From Alteromonas halophila (lineage in GTDB: Bacteria > Pseudomonadota > Gammaproteobacteria > Enterobacterales > Alteromonadaceae): a stretch of 64,000 nucleotides of DNA. The notes under the pieces are model-generated. The model saw only the letters and a program-made list of their open reading frames with translations. It had not been told where the DNA came from and ran no database searches. This document shows, piece after piece, positions 51,311 through 60,298 of the stretch. Within the stretch, counting starts at the first letter, position 1. Each line of letters begins with the position of its first letter. Location: contig NZ_BMXP01000006.1 of assembly GCF_014651815.1 (NCBI RefSeq), positions 1 through 64,000 on the forward strand, given 5' to 3'. The translations under genes were made by a program, and so were the position numbers.

Positions 51311-53286
51311 TCCTTCAGCGGTTTTTCCCGCCCGTTCAGGGCATCGATTAATGGCATTAAATGAATCTCGAAATTTTTCCACTGTGTCATACCCGAGCGA
51401 TACAGCGGCTGGCGTACCTGTTCTGAGCTGGGCGTTTTAATGACCCGCTGCGTTTCATAAAACTTCAGGCACTGGTGCTCAAAATCAAGATTACAAAAAT
51501 CCAGGATGCGCTGCACCTGACCTTCCAAATCATCTAACACATCTTCATGCTGCACTGTCAGGATCTCCCCCGGCAGAACGTTGTGCCAGTGATCCATCAA
51601 TGACTCATAGGCCCGGTAATAACGGCCAATATCTGATAGCGTGTAACTAAACTCCTGCCCTTCACCAAACAGCTGTTTAAAGCCACTGAAACAACACGCC
51701 ATCGGGTCGCGTCTGGCGTCGATTATTTTCGCATTCGGCAGGATCCGTTTGATAAGCCCGACATGAATAAAATTGTTCGGCATTTTATCGATGAAAAATG
51801 GCGCGCCCTGACGGTAATCGCGGGTTTGCTGAATGTACAGTTCTCCCAGCTTTCTGCAGTTTTCATCACTGAGTTCCGACAGGTTATACGGATAAGGGGT
51901 TTTGTGACCGCTGAGCCGCGAAGCAATACCCAGAATGTCATGCAATTCCATCGTGCCGTCGACCTGTGAATGTGAAGCCAGAATCTGCTCCAGCAAGGTC
52001 GAGCCAGCGCGAGGCAACCCGACAATAAAAATGGGATCAGGGGACGGGCAGCCGGCCTCTTTATTTTTAAACAACTCTGCCGTGCATGCCTGTTTCTGCG
52101 CCTGCATGGCGGCTTCGGTGCGCTCAATAGAAAACTGCAGCGTCTGACGCTTTAAGTGATTCCCCCGTTCATAGTGCTTAAACGCATCACGATAACGCTT
52201 TTTATCTTCATACGCTTTGCCCAGAGCGAAACACAGGTGCACCCGGTCATCCAGACTGGTGGAACTGCGCTTTTGGATATCACTCATGGTTGCAATGTCT
52301 TCCGCACTAAAAGTGTACGTTTTGGTGTTGGCCAGACTCCAGTACGCATCGCCAAAATCAGGCATATACTGTGCCGATTTTTTATAGGCATCAATAGCAT
52401 TATCCAGTTCCCCTTTGGCCTTGTATGCATGGCCTAACGATAGCCAGGCTGCAGGGCGATCGGCAGATGACGCCAATAACGAACGATAGATGTCAATGGC
52501 TTCCTGAAGCTCCCCGACGCCAACCAGCGCGTTAGCCAGCGCCATCTGCACTGACGTATTGTCTGGCTGATTGTCACGCCGCTTTCTGGCAAATGCTGCG
52601 GCCTGCGGAAACTTCCCCAGTTTGGCCAGTAATGACTGATAGGCAACGGCCGCACGTTCATTGTCAGGATAGAGTTCAACACAGCTTTCCAGCAAAAACT
52701 CGGCATCATGATACACCTTCAGGCGCATGCCAATTTCGGCCAGCAGCATCATCGCTTCAGGATCATGGCGGTGTTGCTGCAAAAACTGCCGGCAAACCGC
52801 TTCGGCCTTATGTAGCTGGCCTTCATACATGAGGTCGTACGCGCCCAGCACCGGCGCCGGTAACCCTTCAAGGAAACTCAGATGCTGACGTGCCAGGGCC
52901 AGTGCATCGGCATTGCCCTGTGCCTGATACGTATTCAGCAATTGTTTCCAGGCCGGAACCAGTGCCGTATTAAAACGGGTGGCTTTATAGAAAGCACTGG
53001 CGGCGTCATTATTGTGGCCTAGCGCCTGATAGCAATAGCCCATTTCCTGATAGGCGCGGCCATAGTCAGGTCGCAGCTCGATTAATTTGGTTAAATCATC
53101 CAGCGCCGCCTGTGGCTGTCGGGTCAGACGGTGGATAACTGCCTGCATGTAGAGCAGCTCACCTTGCATTTCCTCGCCGGGTTGCTGGCCTGATGCCTTT
53201 GCAACAAGCGATAACGCCTGGTCAAACTGAGACTGGCCGATGGCCTGTTTGATTTGGTGTAAAGTCTGCTGGTCGTCTTTGGTCAT
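51307..53286 (-). CDS. TPR-repeat sulfotransferase
   Basis: A 659-residue protein: residues ~1-385 are tandem tetratricopeptide repeats (for example RPDYGRAYQEMGYCYQALG and PAAWLSLGHAYKAKGELDNA), and ~410-650 form a PAPS-dependent sulfotransferase domain. The 5'-phosphosulphate loop is FIVGLPRAGSTLLEQILASH near residue 420, and the 3'-phosphate site is in NAKIIDARRDPMACCFS near 525. The arrangement resembles tyrosylprotein-type sulfotransferases, but the acceptor is unknown. There is no signal peptide. It follows the TonB-dependent receptor gene, a pairing often seen in marine proteobacteria; a terminator lies between them. Confidence 0.9.
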   Translation of the reverse strand: MTKDDQQTLHQIKQAIGQSQFDQALSLVAKASGQQPGEEMQGELLYMQAVIHRLTRQPQAALDDLTKLIELRPDYGRAYQEMGYCYQALGHNNDAASAFYKATRFNTALVPAWKQLLNTYQAQGNADALALARQHLSFLEGLPAPVLGAYDLMYEGQLHKAEAVCRQFLQQHRHDPEAMMLLAEIGMRLKVYHDAEFLLESCVELYPDNERAAVAYQSLLAKLGKFPQAAAFARKRRDNQPDNTSVQMALANALVGVGELQEAIDIYRSLLASSADRPAAWLSLGHAYKAKGELDNAIDAYKKSAQYMPDFGDAYWSLANTKTYTFSAEDIATMSDIQKRSSTSLDDRVHLCFALGKAYEDKKRYRDAFKHYERGNHLKRQTLQFSIERTEAAMQAQKQACTAELFKNKEAGCPSPDPIFIVGLPRAGSTLLEQILASHSQVDGTMELHDILGIASRLSGHKTPYPYNLSELSDENCRKLGELYIQQTRDYRQGAPFFIDKMPNNFIHVGLIKRILPNAKIIDARRDPMACCFSGFKQLFGEGQEFSYTLSDIGRYYRAYESLMDHWHNVLPGEILTVQHEDVLDDLEGQVQRILDFCNLDFEHQCLKFYETQRVIKTPSSEQVRQPLYRSGMTQWKNFEIHLMPLIDALNGREKPLKE

Positions 53287-53311
53287 TGTTAAATCTTTTT
53301 ATCCCGTCTAA

Positions 53312-53348
53312 ACAAAAAAACGGCAAGCCGTGAGGCCTGCCGTTTTTA
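53312..53348. terminator. Terminator after the TonB-dependent receptor gene
   Basis: A-tract, stem ACGGCA-A-GCC/GGC-C-TGCCGT with one mismatch and a 4-nt loop, T-tract. On the leftward strand it follows the receptor stop by about 20 bp and precedes the TPR-sulfotransferase gene. Confidence 0.88.
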
Positions 53349-53365
53349 TCTGCTACGTCACGAAC

Positions 53366-56053
53366 TTAATAGTAATCGTATGAAACACGAAGACCAATAG
53401 TTCTTGGACGGTTTGTTACTACCTTCGGTGTGAACTGTTGCGTATCGATGTTTAATACGGCGCGCTCATCAAACAGGTTGTCGACATACAGCTCCGCTTT
53501 CCAGACATCGTTAGTAACACCCACCGCAACGTTGGTAATCACGTAAGATTCCTGAATATACCGTCCGCCGCGAATGACACGGTTTTCAGAGTCAGTATAA
53601 CTTGCGCCTTCATACACGGCAGCCTCATCCTGAATTGGCAGGCCAGAGCCTGTGCCGTAGATAAGCTGAGTGGCATCTTCCATCGCATAGGCATCCATTG
53701 CCATACCCGACAGACGGTCTCCGGTATAAGCCACTGACGCGTTTACGTAACCACGACGGCCTTCTTCCATTTCAAAGAAGTAGCGCGCGTTAATGTTACC
53801 CGAGAACTCGGCTGAGTAAGGAAGACGTGCGCCAACCCCTGGCGAAATGCCATCCAGCTCTTCATTAATTCTTGTCAGCTCTGTATCAATCCAGCTGAAT
53901 GCTGAGTTGATTACCAGGTCATCCGTGGCAAGCCAGGTGATGTCCGCATCAATACCTTTAACTTCTGCATCACCCACGTTGTCGGTGAATACCAGGAAGC
54001 TGATATTGGTCGGGTCGAAACGCGATGTTTGCAGATCGGTGATTTCTGAATAGTAAGCCGTTGCGTTTACACGCACGATGCCATCCAGAAAGTCTCCTTT
54101 CAGACCCAGCTCATAGTTATCCAGGGTATCGGTAGTTGAGTACACCGGAATACGGAAGCCTTCAAATTTGCCTGACTGAATTTTCGCCTGACCACCACCA
54201 ACGCGATTGGTTACCGGCGGACGGAAGCCTTCTGAATAGTTGGCGAAAAGCAATACATCATCAGTAACTTTCCAGTCCAGCGAGAACTTGAAAATAGTGT
54301 CGCTGACCGTCAGTACGCCATCAGAGTCAAGCTCTGACACGTCAAGCTGGCCACTTTCAACCGCTGCAAGTACCGCGTCAGGATCTTCCCCGACCGCGGC
54401 AAGTTCATCCGGATTTAGCGAACCGAACGCTTTTAACCGGCGTGATACGTCAACCGTAGAGGTCGAGCCTTTATACTCATCATCGATTTCATACCAGCGC
54501 GCACCGATGCTCGCAGTCACCGTGTCAGTGATGTCATATTCAAGCTGACCGAATACGGCAACTTGTTCAATGGTGTGCGTGATATCGTTAACAAAGCCAA
54601 CTTCAGACGGGAAAGGACCGCCATCACTGTTGATACCTTCATTACCAACCAGCGTGCGCTCAAGATCGTTAAACAGCTCTGTGTTAGGGATCTTGAACTG
54701 GCCTACCGTGGCAATTTCCTGATTATCATAGAAAAGACCTGCAGTGACACGCCATGGTGTACCCATGGTAGTGTTGAAGCGCAGCTCGTGCGTATCACGA
54801 GTTGTGGTGGTGTCTTCACGCATGAATTTAGTTGGATCCAGACAGCGTTCATCTTCCGGGGCAACATCGGAGCCATAGTTACAAACATAGAACGCTGAGA
54901 ACGCACCACCGTTTGTATAACCGGTATAGTCGGTCAGTGTATCGATTTCGCGATCCAGATAGCCACCGGTGTACACCACATCCAGTTTGTCCAGGCGCCC
55001 TTCCAGGGTCCAGGTTGTCAGACCAAACTCATCACGGTTTTCATCAGGCTGGAAGCGGTTTGTGGAGGTCTCACCCGCCAGGTTCGGATCGTAAGAGAAC
55101 ACCCCTTCGGTATTCAGAGTTTGCTGAGTATGCTGTACCAGCAGATCCCAATCCTCGTTAAAGATATACGACAGACCGAAGCGCGCGCCAGAGTAAGTCG
55201 CGTCATTGTGGTCGTCTTCTACCAGGTGATCATTGTTTGGTGAAACAACGGCCGCTTCATCCATGGTGTCAATGTCTGGATTTGTAATGCGGTTCGCGTC
55301 CATCCCAGCCGGGTCTGATAACACACCGCCTGATATACGGCTGATAACCTGCGCACTGCCAATATAACCACCCTCACCAGGTACGTTACGGATGTTATCG
55401 ATCCAACCGCCCTGGAAATCGTTATAGGCAGCGACACGTACTGCCAGGTCGTCTGTCAGTGTCATGTTGAAGTAGGCTTCAACGGCGTTACTCATTTCAC
55501 CGCCGCGAGTCGTGCTGATGTCAGCATCCATGCCCGCTTCGAAGCCAGAATGATTTGGCTTATTGGTTATCATCCGTACGGTACCCGCCTGAGAGCTGGC
55601 ACCAAACAGGGTTCCCTGTGGTCCTGGCAGTACCTCTACGCGCTGAATATCTGTCGCGTATACGTCGAGGTTACGGCCTGCCATCGATACAGGCTGCTCG
55701 TCCAGATAGAATGCAACTGACGGCTGCAATGCCTGAACAGATGATAAATTAATGTTCGACTGGGTAGTCGCAGCACCACGAATGTAAATCTCATTCTGGC
55801 CAGGTCCGGTGCCCTGGAACACAACATTTGGTAAGAATTCGACGTATTCCTGGAAATTGTCTACGCCTAAATTTTCGAGTGCTTTGCCATCCAGCGCAGT
55901 CACTGAAACGGGAACATCCTGAATCGACTCAGTCCTTTTGGTCGCCGTGACTTCGATTGTTTCAATTTTGGCGTTTGAGGAGCTTTCCTGCGCGGCAGCG
56001 GGCGTCGCTGCCAAAGCCGCAACAATTGCACAGCTTAGCTGAGATTTTCGCAT
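53366..56053 (-). CDS. TonB-dependent outer-membrane receptor
   Basis: An 895-residue outer-membrane active transporter. The signal peptide ends at TPAAAQE (residue ~22). The TonB box is probably KIETIEVTATKR, followed by the plug (QDVPVSVTALDGKALENLG, then QRVEVLPGPQGTLFGASSQAG) and a 22-strand barrel ending in IGLRVSYDYY with aromatic C-terminus. There is no N-terminal signalling extension, so no direct sigma-factor control is expected. The FGASSQAGTVRMITNKP plug style is common in marine receptors for plant or algal compounds. The substrate is unknown, and I found no convincing Fur box upstream. Confidence 0.95.
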   Translation of the reverse strand: MRKSQLSCAIVAALAATPAAAQESSSNAKIETIEVTATKRTESIQDVPVSVTALDGKALENLGVDNFQEYVEFLPNVVFQGTGPGQNEIYIRGAATTQSNINLSSVQALQPSVAFYLDEQPVSMAGRNLDVYATDIQRVEVLPGPQGTLFGASSQAGTVRMITNKPNHSGFEAGMDADISTTRGGEMSNAVEAYFNMTLTDDLAVRVAAYNDFQGGWIDNIRNVPGEGGYIGSAQVISRISGGVLSDPAGMDANRITNPDIDTMDEAAVVSPNNDHLVEDDHNDATYSGARFGLSYIFNEDWDLLVQHTQQTLNTEGVFSYDPNLAGETSTNRFQPDENRDEFGLTTWTLEGRLDKLDVVYTGGYLDREIDTLTDYTGYTNGGAFSAFYVCNYGSDVAPEDERCLDPTKFMREDTTTTRDTHELRFNTTMGTPWRVTAGLFYDNQEIATVGQFKIPNTELFNDLERTLVGNEGINSDGGPFPSEVGFVNDITHTIEQVAVFGQLEYDITDTVTASIGARWYEIDDEYKGSTSTVDVSRRLKAFGSLNPDELAAVGEDPDAVLAAVESGQLDVSELDSDGVLTVSDTIFKFSLDWKVTDDVLLFANYSEGFRPPVTNRVGGGQAKIQSGKFEGFRIPVYSTTDTLDNYELGLKGDFLDGIVRVNATAYYSEITDLQTSRFDPTNISFLVFTDNVGDAEVKGIDADITWLATDDLVINSAFSWIDTELTRINEELDGISPGVGARLPYSAEFSGNINARYFFEMEEGRRGYVNASVAYTGDRLSGMAMDAYAMEDATQLIYGTGSGLPIQDEAAVYEGASYTDSENRVIRGGRYIQESYVITNVAVGVTNDVWKAELYVDNLFDERAVLNIDTQQFTPKVVTNRPRTIGLRVSYDYY

Positions 56054-56349
56054 GGTGTGTGTTTCCTTTGATGTCCAACTAATTCTTTTTTGTTCGAATT
56101 TTTAATTACTTCAAATCCGACTTTTAGATCATATCGCACTGAATATATTTGTCACTACCATTACTGCTCTAATTATATTTCAAAGTATTTTCTACACGTT
56201 TTTCATGATCTCACTCAATATTAGCCTAGTTTTTAAGCGTAAATAGTTGCAATCACAAATAATTTCTACAAAAGTTTAATAAAACTGCACCGTGCGTTAT
56301 ATTTTGCCGTAACAGCAACAGGTCTAACTTTAAGAGGAAGCGATCTATC
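56054..56349. promoter_or_regulatory. Divergent promoter region, TonB receptor / BCCT transporter
   Basis: Very AT-rich, no ORF. TATATT at 56299-56304 may be the -10 for the BCCT gene. No LexA box is seen, and no convincing Fur box. Any CosR-type operator cannot be assigned by eye. Confidence 0.35.
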
Positions 56350-58320
56350 GTGAGCGAAGCGAAGCAAAAAACGCATCTTAACAAGCCGGTGTTTGGTACC
56401 GCATCCGTCCTTATAGTACTCATGCTGCTGTTTGCAGCGTCTGTCCCAGAAACAGCCGATTCCGTGTTTCAGGCTATGCAGTCGTCCATAGTAGATAACG
56501 GCAGCTGGTTTTATGTTTTTGTTGTAGCAGTCGTGCTTCTCTTCGTCATATATCTCGGTATGTCACGCTACGGTGAGATCAAACTTGGTCCCGACCATGC
56601 TTCACCACAGTTTAGCTTTGGTACCTGGTTGTCGATGCTGTTCGCGGCGGGTATGGGTATAGGTCTGATGTTCTTCGGTGTAGCCGAGCCTCTGATGCAT
56701 TATCTGTCGCCACCAACCGCTGAGTCTGGCACGGTAGAGGCCGTGAAAGAGTCAATGAAAATGACCTTCTTCCACTGGGGCGTGCATGCCTGGGCAATTT
56801 ATGCGGTGGTGGCACTGGTACTGGGTTACTTTGCCTATCGCCACAACTTACCCCTTACTCTGCGCTCTGCACTGTATCCCATGATTGGCGAGAAAATTTA
56901 CGGCTGGCCCGGGCATATCGTCGATATTTTCGCTGTCACCTCAACGGTGTTTGGGGTGTCGACGTCCCTTGGTCTTGGCGCATCGCAAATCAACTCTGGC
57001 CTGAATTATCTGTTAGGGGTGCCAGAGTCGACCGGGGTACAAATATGGTTAATGGTCGGGGTTGTCGCGCTGGCAGTAGTGTCAGTCGCCACAGGTCTGG
57101 AGAAAGGCATCCGCCGGTTGTCCGAAACCAACATGATCCTTGCGTTACTGCTACTGCTGTTTATTCTCATCGCAGGGCCAACCGTATTTTTAATGCAGGC
57201 ATATATGCAAAATACCGGGGCCTATCTGGCCGATCTGGTACGCAATACATTCAACCTTTTCGCCTATGAAAAGACCGACTGGATTGGTGGATGGACAATT
57301 TTTTATTGGGGCTGGTGGCTGGCATGGGCACCGTTTGTCGGCCTGTTTATCGCGCGTATTTCTTACGGTCGCACCATTCGTGAATTCGTTCTGGGTGTAT
57401 TACTTATTCCGTCTGCGTTTACCTTGTTCTGGATGACCATTTTCGGGAACGCGGCAATAGATTTGGTGTTTTCCGGTGGGCAGGAGGCACTGGCAACCAT
57501 GGTCGAGGACAATACCTCCGTGGCCCTGTTTGTGTTCCTTGAGCAGTTCCCGTTCGATACCTTTTTGAGCTTTGTGGCCGTAGTCATGATTATCGTCTTC
57601 TTTGTCACCTCCTGTGACTCGGGCGCCATGGTGGTCGATATGCTGTGTTCACACGGCGAAAACAATACACCATTGTGGCAGCGTGTGTACTGGGCGGTTG
57701 GTGTTGGTGTGGTAAGCGCCGTGCTGCTGTATGCAGGTGGTCTGAATGCACTGCAAACCATGACCATTGCCTCGGCGCTGCCCTTCGCGGTGGTGCTGAT
57801 GATTGCGCTGTTTGGCTTACTTAAAGCATTGCGGGTGGAAGCGTATAAGCGCGAGAGCCTGCAAGTACTGGCCGGTTCACCGCAACACTCCGATATTGAC
57901 AAAAACTGGCGGGATCGACTGGAAAATATCGTCAGCTTTCCCGACGAGGACGCGGTCTATCGGTTCATGCATAAAACTGCCCTTCCGGCATTGAACGAGG
58001 TGGCAGATGAATTTTCCAATCAGGGCTTTAGCACCAGCGTAGATGACGAAGACGGGATAGTCCGCTTAACCATTACCCTTGGCAGCGACCCAGACTTTGT
58101 GTTTGCGGTACACAGAACACAAGCCGACCACCCGGAATTCGTGTTTTCTGACAAAGACGGCGCGCCAGATAAACCGCCGGCGACCTACTATCGCGCAGAG
58201 GTCCACCTGTCAGAAGGCGGTCAGAACTATGACATTATGGGCTGGTCCAAAATATCAGTGATTAACGACGTTATTGATCACTATCATAAGCATCAGCATT
58301 TTATTCACCTGCTGAAATAG
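56350..58320 (+). CDS. BCCT family choline/betaine transporter (BetT-like)
   Basis: A sodium- or proton-coupled osmolyte importer of the betaine-choline-carnitine family, 656 residues with 12 transmembrane helices. The GMGIGLMFFGVAEPLMHY segment in TM3 and the TM8 tryptophan-rich stretch TIFYWGWWLAWAPFVGLFIARIS are hallmarks. A C-terminal cytoplasmic domain of about 130 residues is present, as in long BetT proteins, and usually senses osmolarity. The start is GTG after AGAGGAAGC. It is followed by a MarR-type gene 34 bp later; together they resemble the opuD-cosR pair of Vibrio. Confidence 0.93.
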   Translation: MSEAKQKTHLNKPVFGTASVLIVLMLLFAASVPETADSVFQAMQSSIVDNGSWFYVFVVAVVLLFVIYLGMSRYGEIKLGPDHASPQFSFGTWLSMLFAAGMGIGLMFFGVAEPLMHYLSPPTAESGTVEAVKESMKMTFFHWGVHAWAIYAVVALVLGYFAYRHNLPLTLRSALYPMIGEKIYGWPGHIVDIFAVTSTVFGVSTSLGLGASQINSGLNYLLGVPESTGVQIWLMVGVVALAVVSVATGLEKGIRRLSETNMILALLLLLFILIAGPTVFLMQAYMQNTGAYLADLVRNTFNLFAYEKTDWIGGWTIFYWGWWLAWAPFVGLFIARISYGRTIREFVLGVLLIPSAFTLFWMTIFGNAAIDLVFSGGQEALATMVEDNTSVALFVFLEQFPFDTFLSFVAVVMIIVFFVTSCDSGAMVVDMLCSHGENNTPLWQRVYWAVGVGVVSAVLLYAGGLNALQTMTIASALPFAVVLMIALFGLLKALRVEAYKRESLQVLAGSPQHSDIDKNWRDRLENIVSFPDEDAVYRFMHKTALPALNEVADEFSNQGFSTSVDDEDGIVRLTITLGSDPDFVFAVHRTQADHPEFVFSDKDGAPDKPPATYYRAEVHLSEGGQNYDIMGWSKISVINDVIDHYHKHQHFIHLLK

Positions 58321-58354
58321 CGGTTCATAAAATACGTTGATAGACGGAAGTAAA

Positions 58355-58834
58355 ATGGGAAAAGAAGAAGAACTTTTGGTAGCTCTGCGGCGCGTTATTC
58401 GCGCCGTAGACTTGCGCAGCAAGCAATTAAGCAAGCACTTTGGGTTAACCGGTCCGCAGTTGCTGGTGATGCAGAATATTCAGGAGAAGCCTGGTATTAT
58501 GGTCAGAGAAATTGCTGATAACATTAATCTGAGTCCGGCTACAATTACCAATATTCTTGATCGCCTGGAAGCCCGCGATTTGGCCAAACGTATTCGCAGT
58601 ACGACGGACAAACGTAAAGTTGGCGTATTTTTAACGGAACGTGGAAAGGCGGCGGTACAGGACTCGCCCCGCCCGCTGCAGGAGCACTTTGTGGATCGCT
58701 TTCATCAGTTAAAGGAATGGGAGCAAAGCCAGATGGTCGCTACCATGCAGCGTATTGCCACTATGATGGACGCTGAGGATATTGATGCCTCGCCGTTTTT
58801 GGAGCTTGGCAGTATTTCAGAGAAAAACTCGTAA
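58355..58834 (+). CDS. MarR-family regulator, CosR/EctR-like
   Basis: A 159-residue winged-helix repressor. The N-terminal LLVALRRVIRAVDLRSKQLSKHFGLTG and the DNA-binding helix IADNINLSPATITNILDRLEARDL with wing RIRSTTDKRKVGVFLTERG define the MarR fold. The first block resembles EctR/CosR regulators of compatible-solute genes. The BCCT gene just upstream supports control of osmolyte uptake, which is inference from context. The ATG at 58355 is chosen; a TTG at 58337 has no better ribosome-binding site. It is convergent with rnfH, only 3 bp apart. Confidence 0.88.
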   Translation: MGKEEELLVALRRVIRAVDLRSKQLSKHFGLTGPQLLVMQNIQEKPGIMVREIADNINLSPATITNILDRLEARDLAKRIRSTTDKRKVGVFLTERGKAAVQDSPRPLQEHFVDRFHQLKEWEQSQMVATMQRIATMMDAEDIDASPFLELGSISEKNS

Positions 58835-58837
58835 TCG

Positions 58838-59191
58838 CTATTGTTTTGTCGGCGGACTGACCCGGTTTGGGCGGCCGCCGGTTACTTTATCAGCCCTCCC
58901 CTCTTCTTTGGCTTTTTCAGCCCGGCGCTTTCTCACTTCTTTGGGATCGGCAATCAGCGGGCGATAAATTTCTACCCGGTCACCGTCTTTCAGCACATCA
59001 GTACGCTTTGCTGTGCGAGACCAGACGCCTACCTTCGCGTTGGCAATATCACTGTCGGGATACAGTTCTGCAATATTAGAGGCATCGATGGCTGATTCGA
59101 CTGTCGCGCCTTCACGCAACATCACTTCCACTATCGATTGTCTGGTTGGCAGCGCAAATGCCACTTCAACCCGAATCATGCCTTTGCTCAT
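58838..59191 (-). CDS. rnfH: RnfH family ubiquitin-like protein
   Basis: A 117-residue beta-grasp protein (RatB/RnfH). The core ([20 protein letters not shown], then [25 protein letters not shown]) is typical, followed by a basic tail. The function is uncertain; it has been linked to Rnf electron transport in some species, but no rnf genes are in the window. It overlaps ratA by four bases (ATGA), and the ratA-rnfH pair next to smpB is conserved across gammaproteobacteria. Confidence 0.93.
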   Translation of the reverse strand: MSKGMIRVEVAFALPTRQSIVEVMLREGATVESAIDASNIAELYPDSDIANAKVGVWSRTAKRTDVLKDGDRVEIYRPLIADPKEVRKRRAEKAKEEGRADKVTGGRPNRVSPPTKQ

Positions 59192-59619
59192 GCGTAAACC
59201 TGTTTAGCCCGTTCGGTAAATGCCGCAACCATACTACTAGCCAGACTGCTGAAGACTTTGCCAAAGGCCATTTCTGCAAGCTTGCTGCTAAATTCAAACT
59301 CAAGCTTTAGCTCAATTTTACAGGCTGACTCAGATAAAGAGGAAAAGGTCCAGCCACCCTGTAGCTGGCGAAACGGCCCTTCAATTAACTGCATATCAAT
59401 GCGTTTGCCGGTCGTCAGTTCATTATGGGTAGTAAACCATTGTTTAAGCCCAGCTTTAGCGACCAGCAGTGACGCCCGCATCGAGGTATCGTCCTGCTTC
59501 AGCACTTTGCTGTCTGCGCAGCCAGGCAAAAATTCTGGGTAGGCTTCAACATTGTTGACCAAATCAAACATGGCTTCGGCACTGTGCGCGACCAGCGCAC
59601 TGCGTTGGATACTTGGCAT
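59188..59619 (-). CDS. ratA: RatA/Coq10-like START-domain protein
   Basis: A 143-residue SRPBCC (polyketide-cyclase/START) protein. The opening [28 protein letters not shown] and the helix near the end ([23 protein letters not shown]) are the family pattern. Homologues are described either as ubiquinone-binding Coq10-like proteins or as RatA, reported to block 70S ribosome association. The ubiquinone role is equally plausible. First gene of ratA-rnfH, divergent from smpB by 185 bp. Confidence 0.93.
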   Translation of the reverse strand: MPSIQRSALVAHSAEAMFDLVNNVEAYPEFLPGCADSKVLKQDDTSMRASLLVAKAGLKQWFTTHNELTTGKRIDMQLIEGPFRQLQGGWTFSSLSESACKIELKLEFEFSSKLAEMAFGKVFSSLASSMVAAFTERAKQVYA

Positions 59620-59804
59620 TGATTTCCCGAACTATTTCTACGACAGCGGCGAGTGTACCACAGAAAAAGCGACGGGCTAATATTGCATGATGCGCTTGAA
59701 AGCGGGCTAAACAGCCTTATATCAGCCGGTAGACGTGATCTGCAATTGCATGAATACACTACGCAACTACAGACATTTTCTTAGGTATCAGTATAATAGC
59801 GGGC

Positions 59805-60284
59805 ATGAAAAAAAATAAATCGTCAAAAGCATCGACCGGCACTATCGCGCTGAACAAAAAAGCACGCCACGACTACTTCCTTGAGGATAAGTACGAGGCA
59901 GGTATGGCGTTACAGGGCTGGGAAATCAAAAGTATCCGCGAAGGTAAGGTGAACATTACCGATGCCTACGTCATCATTCAAAATGGTGAAGCTCTGTTGG
60001 TAGGCAGTCGTATTTCACCATTAACGCAGGCGTCAACGCACGTAATAAGCGAGCCGGAACGGGCGCGCAAACTGCTGCTGAATAAGCGTGAAATCGACAG
60101 ACTGATGGGGGCCCGTGATCGCCAGGGGTATTCCATTGTGGCTACTGCCATGTACTGGAAAAAGTGCTGGGTAAAACTAGAAATTCATCTGGCCAAAGGT
60201 AAGCTTACTCACGATAAACGCGATACAGTGAAGGATCGTGACTGGAAGCGCCAGAAAGAACGGGTAATGAAGCACAGCGTATAA
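59805..60284 (+). CDS. smpB: SsrA-binding protein SmpB
   Basis: The essential tmRNA partner in trans-translation; 159 residues. It has the OB-fold core (KARHDYFLEDKYEAGMALQGWEIKSIREGKVNITDAYV), the RELLLNK-like ARKLLLNKREIDRL block and the basic C-terminal tail ending RQKERVMKHSV that enters the mRNA channel. The gene ends directly against the convergent flavin oxidoreductase gene with no base between stop codons. ssrA follows 1.9 kb downstream, one gene further away than in E. coli. Confidence 0.98.
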   Translation: MKKNKSSKASTGTIALNKKARHDYFLEDKYEAGMALQGWEIKSIREGKVNITDAYVIIQNGEALLVGSRISPLTQASTHVISEPERARKLLLNKREIDRLMGARDRQGYSIVATAMYWKKCWVKLEIHLAKGKLTHDKRDTVKDRDWKRQKERVMKHSV

Positions 60285-60298
60285 TTAACCGCTGTGCT
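60271..60298. terminator. Hairpin spanning two abutting stop codons
   Basis: A 9-bp perfect stem AGCACAGCG (60271-60279)/CGCTGTGCT (60290-60298). The loop contains the stops of smpB and the opposite flavin oxidoreductase gene. The T-tract is poor on the plus strand. Confidence 0.55.

Noticed and set aside
56054..56349. Fur box upstream of the TonB-dependent receptor
   Set aside because: AT-rich stretches exist, but none gives a convincing GATAATGATAATCATTATC-like match, so iron control is not asserted.
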